Shown: positions 35,084-43,509 of the stretch, in pieces
Numbering within the stretch: the stretch's first letter is position 1
How the letters are laid out: every line of letters starts with the position of its first letter
Source of the DNA: Bacillus sp. ISL-51
GTDB taxonomy: Bacteria > Bacillota > Bacilli > Bacillales > Bacillaceae
Assembly (NCBI RefSeq): GCF_018613535.1
Contig: NZ_JAGGQB010000011.1
Coordinates: 1-64,000 of the forward strand
DNA: 64,000 bases
Reading direction: 5' to 3'
Made by a program: the position numbers and the translations under genes
The notes under the pieces: generated by a model
The model's input: only the letters and a program-made list of their open reading frames with translations
The model's database searches: none
Told to the model about the DNA's origin: nothing

Positions 35084-37507
35084 TTAAACTTCAGATGACT
35101 CTGCACGCCATACATCTGTTACCGGCCCTGACTCATCTTCATCAATAAAGAAGGAACCGTTGCTGTATCTGTCGTTTGCCCTTAATGACTGAACGGCGAC
35201 TTCGCTTCTCTCGCCTTTTTCTGTTTCCAGTATGATTCTGTCAGACTGGGGACATGCGAATAATCCCGTTACACGATGCGGATTCTTTTTGAGCTCGCGG
35301 AGCATGATGACCCCGCGTTTTGCTCTGGATGTTTTATCAAATTCAGAAAGATTCATTCGTTTAACGGCTCCGCGCTGTGTGACAAGCACAAGCGAATCTG
35401 TCTCGTGAAGAATCTGGCCTGATACAACAGCATCGCCGTCCTTTAAATTAATTCCCTTTACGCCGGCCGCCCGCGCTCCGACCACATTTACTTCATCTTC
35501 GCCAAACCATAAGCCGTATCCGAGGCGGGTCGCGATAAACAGCTGACACTCTCCATTTGTAACATGGACGTCGATCAGCTCATCTTCCCCTTTAAGGTTC
35601 AGGGCTACAAGCGCTTTCGAATACCGCTGCGCTTTGTAATGTGTCAGCTCGGTCTTTTTCACCATCCCGTTTTTTGTGAAAAACAATAAGTATGAGGATG
35701 GATCAAACTCTTTCACCGGAATGGCTTTCACGATCGTTTCATCCCGGTCAATTGTGATGAGATTTGTCACATGCTGCCCCATGTCTTTCCATCTGATATC
35801 AGGAAGCTGGTGAACGGGACAATACACATAACTTCCCTTATTGGTAAACAGCAGCAGGACATCTGTTGTATTCATCTCAAATTGATGAATAAGCCTGTCT
35901 GTATCCTTCATTCCGAAATCCTGGCCGTTAGAAGCGGCAAACGAACGCTGGCTTGTTCGCTTCACATAACCGTCTTTAGTGACCGTGACATACACGTCTT
36001 CTGATGCGACCATGACCTCAAGATTTATTTTAATTTCCTCAATTTTTTCCTCAATCACTGACCGCCTGCTGTCGGCATAGGTTTTTTTCAGTTTCTTTAA
36101 ACTGCCCGTAATAACTTTTAACAGTTTTTTGTCATTGTTTAAAATGGCTTCAAGCTCATCGATTTTCCGGCTGAGCTCTTCCGCTTCTACTTTTAACGCT
36201 GTAATATCAGTGTTTGTCAGACGGTACAGCTGCAAAGAAACAATGGCCTCTGCCTGAGGCTCGGTGAAAGCGAATTTTGAGATTAAATTGTGTTTCGCGT
36301 CCCGCTTATCATTGCTGGCACGGATGACGGCAATGACTTCATCTAAAACTGACAGGGCCTTCATCAAGCCTTCAACGATATGATGTCTTTCTTTCGCCTT
36401 TTGCAGTTCGAAAATGGAGCGGTTTGTCACCACTTCCTTCTGGTGGGCAATATACGCGTCCAAAATGGCTGGGAGGCTCATCAGCATCGGCCGGCGGTTA
36501 TGAATGGCAACCATATTAAAGTTATACGCCGTTTGCAAATCAGTATTTTTGTATAAGAAATTCAGAATGCCCTTCGCATCTGCTTCTTTCTTTAATTCAA
36601 CGACTACCCGAAGGCCCGTGCGGTCTGTTTCATCACGCACCTCTGATATGCCCTCGACTTTTTTATCAATCCGGTATTCGTCCATTTTCTTCACAAGGTT
36701 GGCTTTGTTTACTTCAAACGGAATTTCGGTGATAACGATCTGCTCACGGCCGCCTCTGATGGTTTCCACTTCCGCTTTGCCGCGAATCATGATTTTCCCT
36801 TTACCCGTTTCATAGGCTTTCCGAATACCGTCTACCCCTTGAATGATGCCTCCTGTCGGAAAATCAGGTCCTTTGATGACGCCCATTAAGTCATCAACAG
36901 TGCAATCGGGCGATTCAATCCGTTTAATGACGGCATCAATGACTTCGCCTAAATGATGGGGCGGAATATCAGTGGCATAGCCCGCCGAAATTCCGGTCGA
37001 TCCGTTGACCAATAAATTAGGGAACATAGCCGGCAGGACGACCGGCTCCTTACTTGTATCATCAAAGTTCGGAACGAATTCCACCGTATTTTTATCAATG
37101 TCCCGCAAGAGCTCAGACGCGATGGCAGATAATCTTGCTTCTGTATAACGCATGGCAGCGGGCGGGTCACCGTCAATGCTCCCGTTGTTTCCGTGCATTT
37201 CTATCAGCACATTTCTGACTTTCCAATCTTGGCTCATCCGCACCATTGCTTCATATACGGAGCTGTCCCCGTGCGGATGATAGTTACCGATTACATTCCC
37301 GACCGTTTTGGCCGCTTTCCGGAAATTTTTATCAAACGTATTTCCGTCTGCGTGCATGGCGTATAAAATTCTGCGCTGCACCGGCTTTAAACCGTCTCGT
37401 GCATCAGGCAGCGCCCGATCTTGAATAATATATTTACTGTAGCGTCCGAAACGGTCGCCGATTACCTCTTCTAACGGTAAATCATGAAATAATTCTGGCT
37501 GTGCCAC
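35084..37507 (-). CDS. parC: DNA topoisomerase IV subunit A
   Basis: An 807-residue type IIA topoisomerase A subunit that breaks and rejoins DNA to decatenate daughter chromosomes. Catalytic Tyr121 is in [11 protein letters not shown]. The quinolone-resistance region reads [14 protein letters not shown] (Ser82, Ser83, Glu86), the susceptible-type residues. The C-terminal beta-pinwheel carries repeated blades ([44 protein letters not shown]). The start lies three bases after the parE stop, so the pair is one operon. Length fits the B. subtilis protein (GrlA). Confidence 0.96.
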   Translation of the reverse strand: MAQPELFHDLPLEEVIGDRFGRYSKYIIQDRALPDARDGLKPVQRRILYAMHADGNTFDKNFRKAAKTVGNVIGNYHPHGDSSVYEAMVRMSQDWKVRNVLIEMHGNNGSIDGDPPAAMRYTEARLSAIASELLRDIDKNTVEFVPNFDDTSKEPVVLPAMFPNLLVNGSTGISAGYATDIPPHHLGEVIDAVIKRIESPDCTVDDLMGVIKGPDFPTGGIIQGVDGIRKAYETGKGKIMIRGKAEVETIRGGREQIVITEIPFEVNKANLVKKMDEYRIDKKVEGISEVRDETDRTGLRVVVELKKEADAKGILNFLYKNTDLQTAYNFNMVAIHNRRPMLMSLPAILDAYIAHQKEVVTNRSIFELQKAKERHHIVEGLMKALSVLDEVIAVIRASNDKRDAKHNLISKFAFTEPQAEAIVSLQLYRLTNTDITALKVEAEELSRKIDELEAILNNDKKLLKVITGSLKKLKKTYADSRRSVIEEKIEEIKINLEVMVASEDVYVTVTKDGYVKRTSQRSFAASNGQDFGMKDTDRLIHQFEMNTTDVLLLFTNKGSYVYCPVHQLPDIRWKDMGQHVTNLITIDRDETIVKAIPVKEFDPSSYLLFFTKNGMVKKTELTHYKAQRYSKALVALNLKGEDELIDVHVTNGECQLFIATRLGYGLWFGEDEVNVVGARAAGVKGINLKDGDAVVSGQILHETDSLVLVTQRGAVKRMNLSEFDKTSRAKRGVIMLRELKKNPHRVTGLFACPQSDRIILETEKGERSEVAVQSLRANDRYSNGSFFIDEDESGPVTDVWRAESSEV

Positions 37508-37509
37508 TA

Positions 37510-39477
37510 TTAAACCTCCTCAGCGACCGATAAGTTTTCATTTTCCAAAATATTGCTTTCCTCATCTAATCCAAAGGCAACATTCTTTTCAATCCATTTT
37601 CTTCTCGGTTCTACTTTGTCTCCCATTAATGTCGTTACCCGGCGCTCTACGCGGGCTGCATCATCAATTTTGACTCTTACAAGCGTTCGTGACTCAGGGT
37701 TCATTGTCGTCTCCCAGAGCTGATCTGCATTCATTTCTCCAAGGCCTTTATAGCGCTGGATCGTATAGCCTTTGCCGACCTTTTTTAACACGCTGTCCAT
37801 TTCTTCATCGGACCAGGCATATTCAATGATCTCTTTTTTGCCGCTTCCTTTGCTGACTTTGTAAAGAGGCGGCAAGGCGATGAATACCTTTCCGTGTTCA
37901 ATCAAAGGTTTCATATAGCGATAGAAGAACGTTAACAGCAGCACTTGGATGTGAGCGCCGTCAGTATCAGCATCTGTCATAATGACGATTTTGTCGTAGT
38001 TAATATCCTCTACCTCAAAATCCGCTCCCACTCCTCCGCCGATCGCATGAATGATCGTGTTGATTTCTTCATTTTTGAAGATATCGGCAAGCTTTGCTTT
38101 TTCTGTGTTAATGACCTTTCCGCGAAGCGGCAGAACGGCTTGGAATCTCCGGTCTCTTCCCTGCTTTGCAGATCCTCCGGCAGAATCCCCCTCTACGAGA
38201 TACAATTCATTTTTGGCCGGATTTCTGGAGCCTGCGGGAGTGAGCTTTCCGCTTAATGTCGCTTCTGATTTTTTGCGCTTTTTGCCGCTTCTTGCTTCTT
38301 CTCTTGCTTTACGGGCTGCTTCACGCGCCTGGCTTGCTTTGATCGCTTTTTTGACAAGCAGAGTCGCCGTGTCACGGTTTTCCTCTAAGAAATAAGCAAG
38401 CTTTTCTGAAATGACGGCGTCTACGGCAGATCTTGCCTCACTTGTGCCCAGTTTTCCTTTTGTCTGACCTTCAAATTGCAGGAGTTCTTCAGGGATACGG
38501 ACGGAAATGATCGCAGATAATCCTTCTCTGATATCCGTGCCTTCAAGGTTTTTGTCTTTTTCTTTTAAAAGCGCCACTTTTCTGGCATACTCATTAAACG
38601 CCCTCGTCATTGCCGTTTTAGCTCCCGACTCGTGAGTCCCGCCGTCTTTTGTTCTGACGTTATTGACGAATGACAGGATATTTTCGGAGTATCCGTCATT
38701 AAATTGGAACGCAAAGTCCACTTCAATGTCATGGTGCTCACCTTCAAAGGAAACCACTTCGCATAAAGCATCTTTTTCCTCATTTAAGTAAGCGACAAAC
38801 GCTTCAATTCCGTTCTCGTAATAAAATACTTCCTTCATTTGATTCCGTTCATCAATGAGCTCTATTTTCAAGCCTTTTAATAAGAAGGCAGATTCGCGCA
38901 GACGTTCTGAAAGCGTATCAAAATTATAAACCGTTGCGCTGAACATCGACGGATCTGGTTTAAAATGCGTGAGGGTACCCGTTTTTTTGGTCGTACCGAC
39001 TTTTTCGAGTGAAGTCGCCGGCTTACCGCCGTTTTCAAACCGCTGTTTATAGACAAAGCCGTCCCGCTCAATTGTAACGGTCAGCCACTCCGATAAAGCG
39101 TTTACGACTGATGCGCCGACTCCGTGCAGGCCTCCGCTCGTTTTATAGCCGCCCTGGCCGAATTTCCCTCCGGCGTGGAGCACGGTGAAAATGACTTCCG
39201 GAGTCGGTTTCCCGAGTTTGTGCATACCGGTCGGCATTCCGCGTCCTCTGTCTTGTACGGAGATGCTGTTGTCCTTATGTATAGTAACGATAATATGATC
39301 TCCGTATCCGGCGAGAACTTCGTCGACGGAATTATCGACGATCTCATACACCAGATGGTGCAAGCCGCGTGCGTCAGTCGAACCGATGTACATACCCGGT
39401 CTTTTTCTGACGGCTTCCAGGCCTTCAAGCACCTGTATGGCATCTTCGTTGTAATCAAATTGCTGTTTTCTAGCCAA
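37510..39477 (-). CDS. parE: DNA topoisomerase IV subunit B
   Basis: A 655-residue ATPase subunit pairing with ParC. GHKL ATP-binding motifs are visible: [10 protein letters not shown] (catalytic Glu and Asn), DRGRGMP and [15 protein letters not shown]. The TOPRIM domain shows [16 protein letters not shown] and [11 protein letters not shown]. It begins at a TTG (39477) after AAAGGGG; no ATG with comparable spacing exists. The promoter at 39585-39612 is convincing. parE-parC order and spacing match B. subtilis grlB-grlA. Confidence 0.96.
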   Translation of the reverse strand: MARKQQFDYNEDAIQVLEGLEAVRKRPGMYIGSTDARGLHHLVYEIVDNSVDEVLAGYGDHIIVTIHKDNSISVQDRGRGMPTGMHKLGKPTPEVIFTVLHAGGKFGQGGYKTSGGLHGVGASVVNALSEWLTVTIERDGFVYKQRFENGGKPATSLEKVGTTKKTGTLTHFKPDPSMFSATVYNFDTLSERLRESAFLLKGLKIELIDERNQMKEVFYYENGIEAFVAYLNEEKDALCEVVSFEGEHHDIEVDFAFQFNDGYSENILSFVNNVRTKDGGTHESGAKTAMTRAFNEYARKVALLKEKDKNLEGTDIREGLSAIISVRIPEELLQFEGQTKGKLGTSEARSAVDAVISEKLAYFLEENRDTATLLVKKAIKASQAREAARKAREEARSGKKRKKSEATLSGKLTPAGSRNPAKNELYLVEGDSAGGSAKQGRDRRFQAVLPLRGKVINTEKAKLADIFKNEEINTIIHAIGGGVGADFEVEDINYDKIVIMTDADTDGAHIQVLLLTFFYRYMKPLIEHGKVFIALPPLYKVSKGSGKKEIIEYAWSDEEMDSVLKKVGKGYTIQRYKGLGEMNADQLWETTMNPESRTLVRVKIDDAARVERRVTTLMGDKVEPRRKWIEKNVAFGLDEESNILENENLSVAEEV

Positions 39478-39896
39478 ACGTACAAACCCCTTTCAAAAAA
39501 CCTGCTTAATCATTCTTTTTTTCATGTTTCATGTCTTTGTTTTAAGTATGCGCAAGCTTCGGTCCAATTCTCCTCGGACTCACAATTATAACCAATATGC
39601 TTGATTTCGCAACATTTTTGAGCGAATGGCTTATTTTTTAGGCCGCAAGACATACATTCGAATATCTTTTCATCTTTTTGGTGCCCTTTTTGGTAATGTA
39701 GAACATGAGTTCGGTTTCTATTATATCGATTTATGCCCGCCATCGCAAACAGACTGTAAAACCCCTGTATGGAAAGGGCTGCTAAAAAAGCTGTTCAAGC
39801 TTTATTGTATCTGTTTCACCATAATACGCAAATAGTATTCTTAAAATAAAAAAGCAAAAACCCCTGAACAGCCAAGGATCTTTGCCTTTTTTGTCT
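39478..39896. other. Intergenic region between yneT and parE
   Basis: It holds the parE promoter and leader. Near 39847-39891 an imperfect hairpin (AAAAAAGCAAA with TTTGCCTTTTTT) may end yneT transcription. Short ORFs on both strands lack ribosome binding sites. Nothing else is evident. Confidence 0.5.
39585..39612 (-). promoter_or_regulatory. Sigma-A promoter of parE-parC
   Basis: On the minus strand TTGCGA (39607-39612) and TATAAT (39585-39590) are 16 bp apart, giving a start near 39578 and a leader of about 100 nt. A TGG precedes the -10 box. Confidence 0.65.
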
Positions 39897-40304
39897 CTAT
39901 TTTGTAACAGCGCGGGCGACTTTTATGCATAAATCCATAATTGCCGTACGTCCTTTGTCTTTAATCATGTCATAAGCTTCTTCATTTGCCAGTCCTTGCT
40001 GCGCCCAAAACACAGGAGCGTCTGTTTGCAAAAATTCTTCAGCGACGCCCGGCAGCTGTTCGGAACGTCTGAACACGTTTACAATATCAATCGGCCCTTC
40101 TACATCTTTCAATGAAGCGACGGCTTTGACGCCAAGGGCTTCATCAATCGCCGGATTGACAGGAATAATCTCGTATCCATCCTCCTGCATCGCTTTAGAA
40201 ACCATGTAAGAAGTTCTGTCGGGCCGATCTGAAAGTCCGACGACTGCAATCCGTTTACTTCGGTCGAGAATGTTTTTAATCTCCGATTTTGAAGGGTTTT
40301 GCAT
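39897..40304 (-). CDS. yneT: CoA-binding domain protein YneT
   Basis: A 135-residue single-domain Rossmann protein of the CoA_binding_2 family (AVVGLSDRPDRTSYMVSKAMQEDGYEIIPVNP; IDIVNVFRRSEQLPGV; WAQQGLANEEAYD). GGAGATGG precedes the ATG. It corresponds to B. subtilis YneT by length, motifs and position beside parE and plsY. It resembles the nucleotide-binding domain of succinyl-CoA synthetase alpha but lacks catalytic partners; its role is not established. Confidence 0.87.
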   Translation of the reverse strand: MQNPSKSEIKNILDRSKRIAVVGLSDRPDRTSYMVSKAMQEDGYEIIPVNPAIDEALGVKAVASLKDVEGPIDIVNVFRRSEQLPGVAEEFLQTDAPVFWAQQGLANEEAYDMIKDKGRTAIMDLCIKVARAVTK

Positions 40305-40455
40305 CTATACCATCTCCTTTTCATTTATTTTACATGACGGGGGAGCCGGAATCAAAAAATGAGGTTTGCCAGCTTAATTCTCAAAAAACTTGTCATCAGA
40401 CGGAGACAACTCGTGTTAAAATAAAGTGAAGGGACATTGAAAAGGAGAAATGTAG

Positions 40456-41037
40456 ATGTTGATTGCTTTATTGATTATTTTGGCTTATTTGATAGGCAGC
40501 ATCCCGTCAGGTTTAGTCGTCGGCAAACTTGCTAAAGGGATTGATATTAGAGAACATGGAAGCGGCAATTTGGGTGCGACTAACGCTTTTCGCACGCTTG
40601 GCGTAAAAGCGGGATCAATTGTTATTGCAGCCGATATTTTAAAGGGCACACTTGCCGCAGCACTGCCTTATTTACTGCACATTCCCATCCATCCGCTTCT
40701 TGCCGGTGTCGCAGCAGTTATCGGCCATGTGTTTCCCGTGTTTGCAAAATTTAAAGGAGGAAAAGCCGTAGCCACTTCAGCGGGCGTTCTGCTGTTTTAT
40801 GCACCCCTGTTATTCGTCACGATGGTTGCTGTGTTTTTCATATTTTTATACCTTACAAAATTTGTTTCTCTGTCTTCAATGTTAACAGGGATTTATACGA
40901 TTATTTATTGTCTGTTTGTAAAAGATCCTTATTTATTAATCGTGGTGACGCTTTTAACCGCGTTTGTCATCTACAGGCACAGAGCAAACATTAAAAGAAT
41001 TATTAACAAAACAGAACCGAAAATCAAATGGTTTTGA
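40456..41037 (+). CDS. plsY: Acyl-phosphate:glycerol-3-phosphate acyltransferase PlsY
   Basis: A 193-residue membrane enzyme that acylates glycerol-3-phosphate with acyl-phosphate, starting phospholipid synthesis. The three conserved PlsY motifs are visible: [14 protein letters not shown] (residues about 9-22), [15 protein letters not shown] (36-50), [21 protein letters not shown] (94-114). It has about five helices. AAAAGGAG precedes the ATG. It corresponds to B. subtilis YneS and lies in the conserved order between yneT and yneR. Confidence 0.95.
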   Translation: MLIALLIILAYLIGSIPSGLVVGKLAKGIDIREHGSGNLGATNAFRTLGVKAGSIVIAADILKGTLAAALPYLLHIPIHPLLAGVAAVIGHVFPVFAKFKGGKAVATSAGVLLFYAPLLFVTMVAVFFIFLYLTKFVSLSSMLTGIYTIIYCLFVKDPYLLIVVTLLTAFVIYRHRANIKRIINKTEPKIKWF

Positions 41038-41124
41038 TAAAACTTCATTTTTGACAGCGAAAAGCCATATGCGTTTATAATAGAGATAATTTCTTTGTGA
41101 GTTACAAAAAAAGGAGTGTTCGGC

Positions 41125-41412
41125 ATGAACATGAAAATTAACGAAGACGCGCTGAATTGGTACAAAGAAGAGCTTGATTTAGAAAGCGGCGATCAGGTGC
41201 GTTTCTTTGTACGCTACGGCGGCTGCAGCAGTGTACAAAAAGGCTTTTCCCTCGGTGTTTCAAAAGATGAACCGCAGAGCATCGGGATCAGTACGGAAAT
41301 CGGAGGCATCACCTTCTTCATTGAAGAAAGTGACTTATGGTACTTTGATAACCACGATTTATCCGTCACGTACTCTGATCAGTCAGAAGAGCCGGTATTT
41401 GATTACCAATAA
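41125..41412 (+). CDS. yneR: HesB-like protein YneR
   Basis: A 95-residue HesB/IscA-like protein. The start is the ATG at 41125 after AAAGGAG; an upstream GTG is too close to that site. Features: ALNWYKEEL, the region VRFFVRYGGCSSVQKGFSLGV with a single cysteine where A-type iron-sulfur carriers have a conserved one, and a C-terminus without the CGC motif of true carriers. That missing motif separates the YneR group from IscA/SufA. Function unknown. A shared terminator separates it from convergent yneQ. Confidence 0.87.
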   Translation: MNMKINEDALNWYKEELDLESGDQVRFFVRYGGCSSVQKGFSLGVSKDEPQSIGISTEIGGITFFIEESDLWYFDNHDLSVTYSDQSEEPVFDYQ

Positions 41413-41450
41413 AGAAAAAAGAACGCATGCGATATGCGTTCTTTTTTATA
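41410..41450. terminator. Shared terminator of yneR and yneQ
   Basis: AAAAAAGAACGCAT / ATGCGTTCTTTTTT forms a stable hairpin between the convergent genes. Confidence 0.9.
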
Positions 41451-41745
41451 GCCGGAATCGAGTCAGATGCTCTGTCAGATGTTCTTCCTCTAAAATGCTC
41501 TTTTGCGTCTCTCCAAGCAGATCAAAATGCGGATATTCATCTTTTCGGTGAATCCATTCCGGTTTCAGCCCGTATTCCGCTCCCCAGCTGATCAGTTTAT
41601 CAATGTCGCTTGAACCGACCTTCGTCACGGTTTTTGCGTCCGGAAAGCGGTCATCCAGCCAATAATGCGTTAAAAAAGCGATCTCTCCTCTGGAAACAGC
41701 TTCTTTCCACCGTTCCAGTTCACTGCGTGTAATCCCAAATGCCAT
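41446..41745 (-). CDS. yneQ: YneQ, conserved hypothetical protein
   Basis: A 99-residue soluble protein. The ATG at 41745 follows AAGGAGCGG; the longer open frame upstream merely runs through yneP. The sequence is compact and polar (FGITRSELERWKEAVSRGEIAFLTHYWLDDRFPDAKTVTKVG), with conserved-looking tryptophans and an acidic centre. It lies 13 bp after yneP and is probably co-transcribed. It matches B. subtilis YneQ in position and size. No function is known to me. Confidence 0.85.
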   Translation of the reverse strand: MAFGITRSELERWKEAVSRGEIAFLTHYWLDDRFPDAKTVTKVGSSDIDKLISWGAEYGLKPEWIHRKDEYPHFDLLGETQKSILEEEHLTEHLTRFRL

Positions 41746-41758
41746 TTTCAGCCGCTCC

Positions 41759-42196
41759 TTATTTTTTTGCCTTTTCGTAAGCGGCATGCCAATCAGGAAA
41801 AGCCTTACGGAACTGAATCGGCTTGAAGCTTTGTTTATCGACACAGATATGAGAAGATGACGCTTCGATCGCAAGTTCATTTTGCGGGTTATAAATGTGA
41901 TAGCCGTACACGGTTTTAAAACCGTTATATTCCTCAATCCACGTATGTACGGCAGCCGTTTCACCGTAACGGAGCGGTTTTTTATAAGAAATGTTAATGT
42001 CCACGACCGGTGAAAGAACCCCTCTTTCCTCCATGTCACTGTATAAAAAACCGAGGTCTTTAATTAATGCCGTTCTGCCGACTTCCATCCAGATTAAGTA
42101 GTTGGCATGATACACAATTCCCATTTGATCTGTTTCCGCGTAACGCACTTCTATTTCTTTTTTTGACACATGCAACGTTCTCTGCTCCCTTATCAT
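41759..42196 (-). CDS. yneP: Hotdog-fold acyl-CoA thioesterase YneP
   Basis: A 145-residue 4-hydroxybenzoyl-CoA thioesterase-like protein. The N-terminal signature VRYAETDQMGIVYHANYLIWMEVGR (residues 17-41) contains the family's catalytic Asp in TDQMG and the helix of the hotdog fold; SYKKPLRYGETAAVHTWIEEYNG follows. It probably hydrolyses acyl-CoA or a related thioester; the physiological substrate is unknown. It is the first gene of yneP-yneQ. Confidence 0.88.
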   Translation of the reverse strand: MIREQRTLHVSKKEIEVRYAETDQMGIVYHANYLIWMEVGRTALIKDLGFLYSDMEERGVLSPVVDINISYKKPLRYGETAAVHTWIEEYNGFKTVYGYHIYNPQNELAIEASSSHICVDKQSFKPIQFRKAFPDWHAAYEKAKK

Positions 42197-42233
42197 TCAG
42201 ATTAGCCCTATTTTATCACAACATGAAGGAAAG

Positions 42234-42264
42234 AGAAAAAACCAGGTTTCCCTGGTTTTTATGA
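42234..42264. terminator. Terminator between tlp and yneP
   Basis: AAAACCAGG / CCTGGTTTT with a small loop, directly beyond the tlp stop. Confidence 0.75.
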
Positions 42265-42501
42265 CTTGTATCCATTTTCTCTCGCAGCGGATTCATCTTG
42301 AATTTCATTGCGAAAAGATTCAATGCTTTCATTTCGTCTGGCGTTTTTTTCCTGAATCCGCTGTTTTTCTTCTTCGGTCGCGAATTCCATTGATTCTTTT
42401 GATTCTTCTATATTTTCAATTGTATTTTGCACCATATCCTGCAGTTTTTCAACGTTGTCAGAACGGTCATCAGGATTTGGTTTTCGGTATTGATTCGTCA
42501 T
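42259..42501 (-). CDS. tlp: Small acid-soluble thioredoxin-like spore protein Tlp
   Basis: An 80-residue highly charged protein with the Tlp pattern: YRKPNPDDRSDNVEKLQDMV at the start, then a Glu-rich helix (ENIEESKESMEFATEEEKQRIQEKN). It is packaged in the spore core. It is downstream of sspN in the same direction with a 24-bp gap, the known sspN-tlp operon under forespore sigma-G control. Length agrees with B. subtilis Tlp. Confidence 0.93.
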   Translation of the reverse strand: MTNQYRKPNPDDRSDNVEKLQDMVQNTIENIEESKESMEFATEEEKQRIQEKNARRNESIESFRNEIQDESAARENGYKS

Positions 42502-42525
42502 ATTGTCTGTTCTCCTTTTATCGTG

Positions 42526-42672
42526 TTATTCGCCCTTTGTTTGCATGACAATCGGATGTCCGTTTGATTTGTCATGAAACTTTTCCCCTTTGTTGCGTTT
42601 ATACTTAACAGGCTTTGTCCCTAAATGGCTGGGAGCGTATTGCGGCTGGCCGTCTTTCTTGTTTATACCCAT
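42526..42672 (-). CDS. sspN: Small acid-soluble spore protein N
   Basis: A 48-residue spore core protein too short for the usual cut-offs. The translation begins MGINKKDGQPQYAPSHLGTK and ends PIVMQTKGE, as in SspN. The ATG at 42672 is used because GGAGGG lies eight bases upstream; an ATG two codons earlier is too close. Forms an operon with tlp. Confidence 0.92.
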   Translation of the reverse strand: MGINKKDGQPQYAPSHLGTKPVKYKRNKGEKFHDKSNGHPIVMQTKGE

Positions 42673-42735
42673 GTTCATCCCTCCTTAAGAGTATATTTCG
42701 CAAAAGGAGGAGCAAACATGACTGCAAATTAAAGG

Positions 42736-42861
42736 TTATTTTTGTTTGAACCGCTGCTCCAGCTTTTCCTCTAGCTGATTCAAGTATTCCGTGTTGGTCA
42801 TCAATTCACGCTTATTTTCCATAACCAATTCATGAAAAGAGCGTTTTCTCATTTTTTTCAA
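42736..42861 (-). CDS. FbpB-like small basic protein
   Basis: A 41-residue basic peptide starting at a TTG (42861) six bases after GGAGGTGA. The longer open frame upstream (to 42924) has no ribosome binding site. The sequence KKMRKRSFHELVMENKREL followed by ...YLNQLEEKLEQRF fits the Fur-regulated basic protein FbpB family (MRKR..S-F-x-E-L-V-x-E-N-K-x-x-L). FbpB proteins help the FsrA small RNA down-regulate iron-using proteins such as aconitase in B. subtilis. citB and yneN lie next door. I see only a half-match to a Fur box (TTATCA) upstream. Confidence 0.65.
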   Translation of the reverse strand: MKKMRKRSFHELVMENKRELMTNTEYLNQLEEKLEQRFKQK

Positions 42862-42939
42862 TCTTCTCACCTCCGTGTTTTCTTTCATTTTTTCCAATTT
42901 TTTAAATGATAAGCCTTTCAGCATAAAAAAACTGAATCT

Positions 42940-43449
42940 CTACTTGAGATCCAGTTTTTGTTTCATTTCTTTTTTTGTCATTGTCCCGACACGGATATGC
43001 TTAATGGTGCCGTTTTCATCAAGTATGTACGTTGTTGGGTAAGACAGTACGTTAAAATCCGCGTTCACTCCGATTTTGTCAATCAGGATAGGAAAGGTTA
43101 AATGGTATGTGCCGGCAAACGACTTCACGGTTTGACTGTTTTTTTCGGAGGACGTAAAATTCACGGCCACTACCGCAACATCAGGATATTCCTTTTGCAG
43201 TTCTTGCATATCTGGCATTTCTTGACGGCATGGCTTACACCACGTCGCCCAAAAATTCAGGAGCACTTTTTTTCCTTTATAGTCAGACAATGAGGTGTTT
43301 TCCCCTGACAGTGTTTCAAGCGTAAAGTCAGGCGCCTTCATCCCTTCTTCAATGCCTTCTTTTGGGCTTTTTTGTACGGCATATATATTCCAGCCCGCGT
43401 ACGCTGCTAATCCGACAAGAAAAATTCCAGCAATCCATTTCATGAGCAT
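42940..43449 (-). CDS. yneN: Membrane-anchored thioredoxin-like protein YneN
   Basis: A 169-residue TlpA/ResA-like thiol-disulfide protein. An uncleaved N-terminal helix (WIAGIFLVGLAAYAGWNIYAV) anchors it outside the membrane. The active site is WATWCKPCRQEMP (Cys-Lys-Pro-Cys near residues 71-74), and the cis-proline loop is SYPTTY. It probably reduces extracytoplasmic disulfides. GGGGG lies eight bases before the ATG. It follows citB, from which it is separated by a terminator. Confidence 0.9.
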   Translation of the reverse strand: MLMKWIAGIFLVGLAAYAGWNIYAVQKSPKEGIEEGMKAPDFTLETLSGENTSLSDYKGKKVLLNFWATWCKPCRQEMPDMQELQKEYPDVAVVAVNFTSSEKNSQTVKSFAGTYHLTFPILIDKIGVNADFNVLSYPTTYILDENGTIKHIRVGTMTKKEMKQKLDLK

Positions 43450-43465
43450 CGCACATACCCCCGCA

Positions 43466-43504
43466 TAAAAAGAAGAGAAAGCAGTATTGCTTTCTCTCTT
43501 CTGT
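43466..43504 (-). terminator. Terminator of citB
   Basis: AGAAGAGAAAGCA / TGCTTTCTCTCTTCT with one bulge, followed on the minus strand by TTTTTA. Confidence 0.85.
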
Positions 43505-43509
43505 TTATA

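Noticed and set aside
39522-39743. A cysteine-rich 73-codon ORF on the minus strand upstream of parE (CMSCGLKNK...KCC...YNCESEENW).
   Set aside because: The cysteine spacing is suggestive, but no ribosome binding site precedes it and it overlaps a convincing parE promoter; kept only as a curiosity.
42862-42945. A Fur box upstream of the FbpB-like gene.
   Set aside because: Only one half-site (TTATCA) is present; the other half does not match the 7-1-7 consensus.
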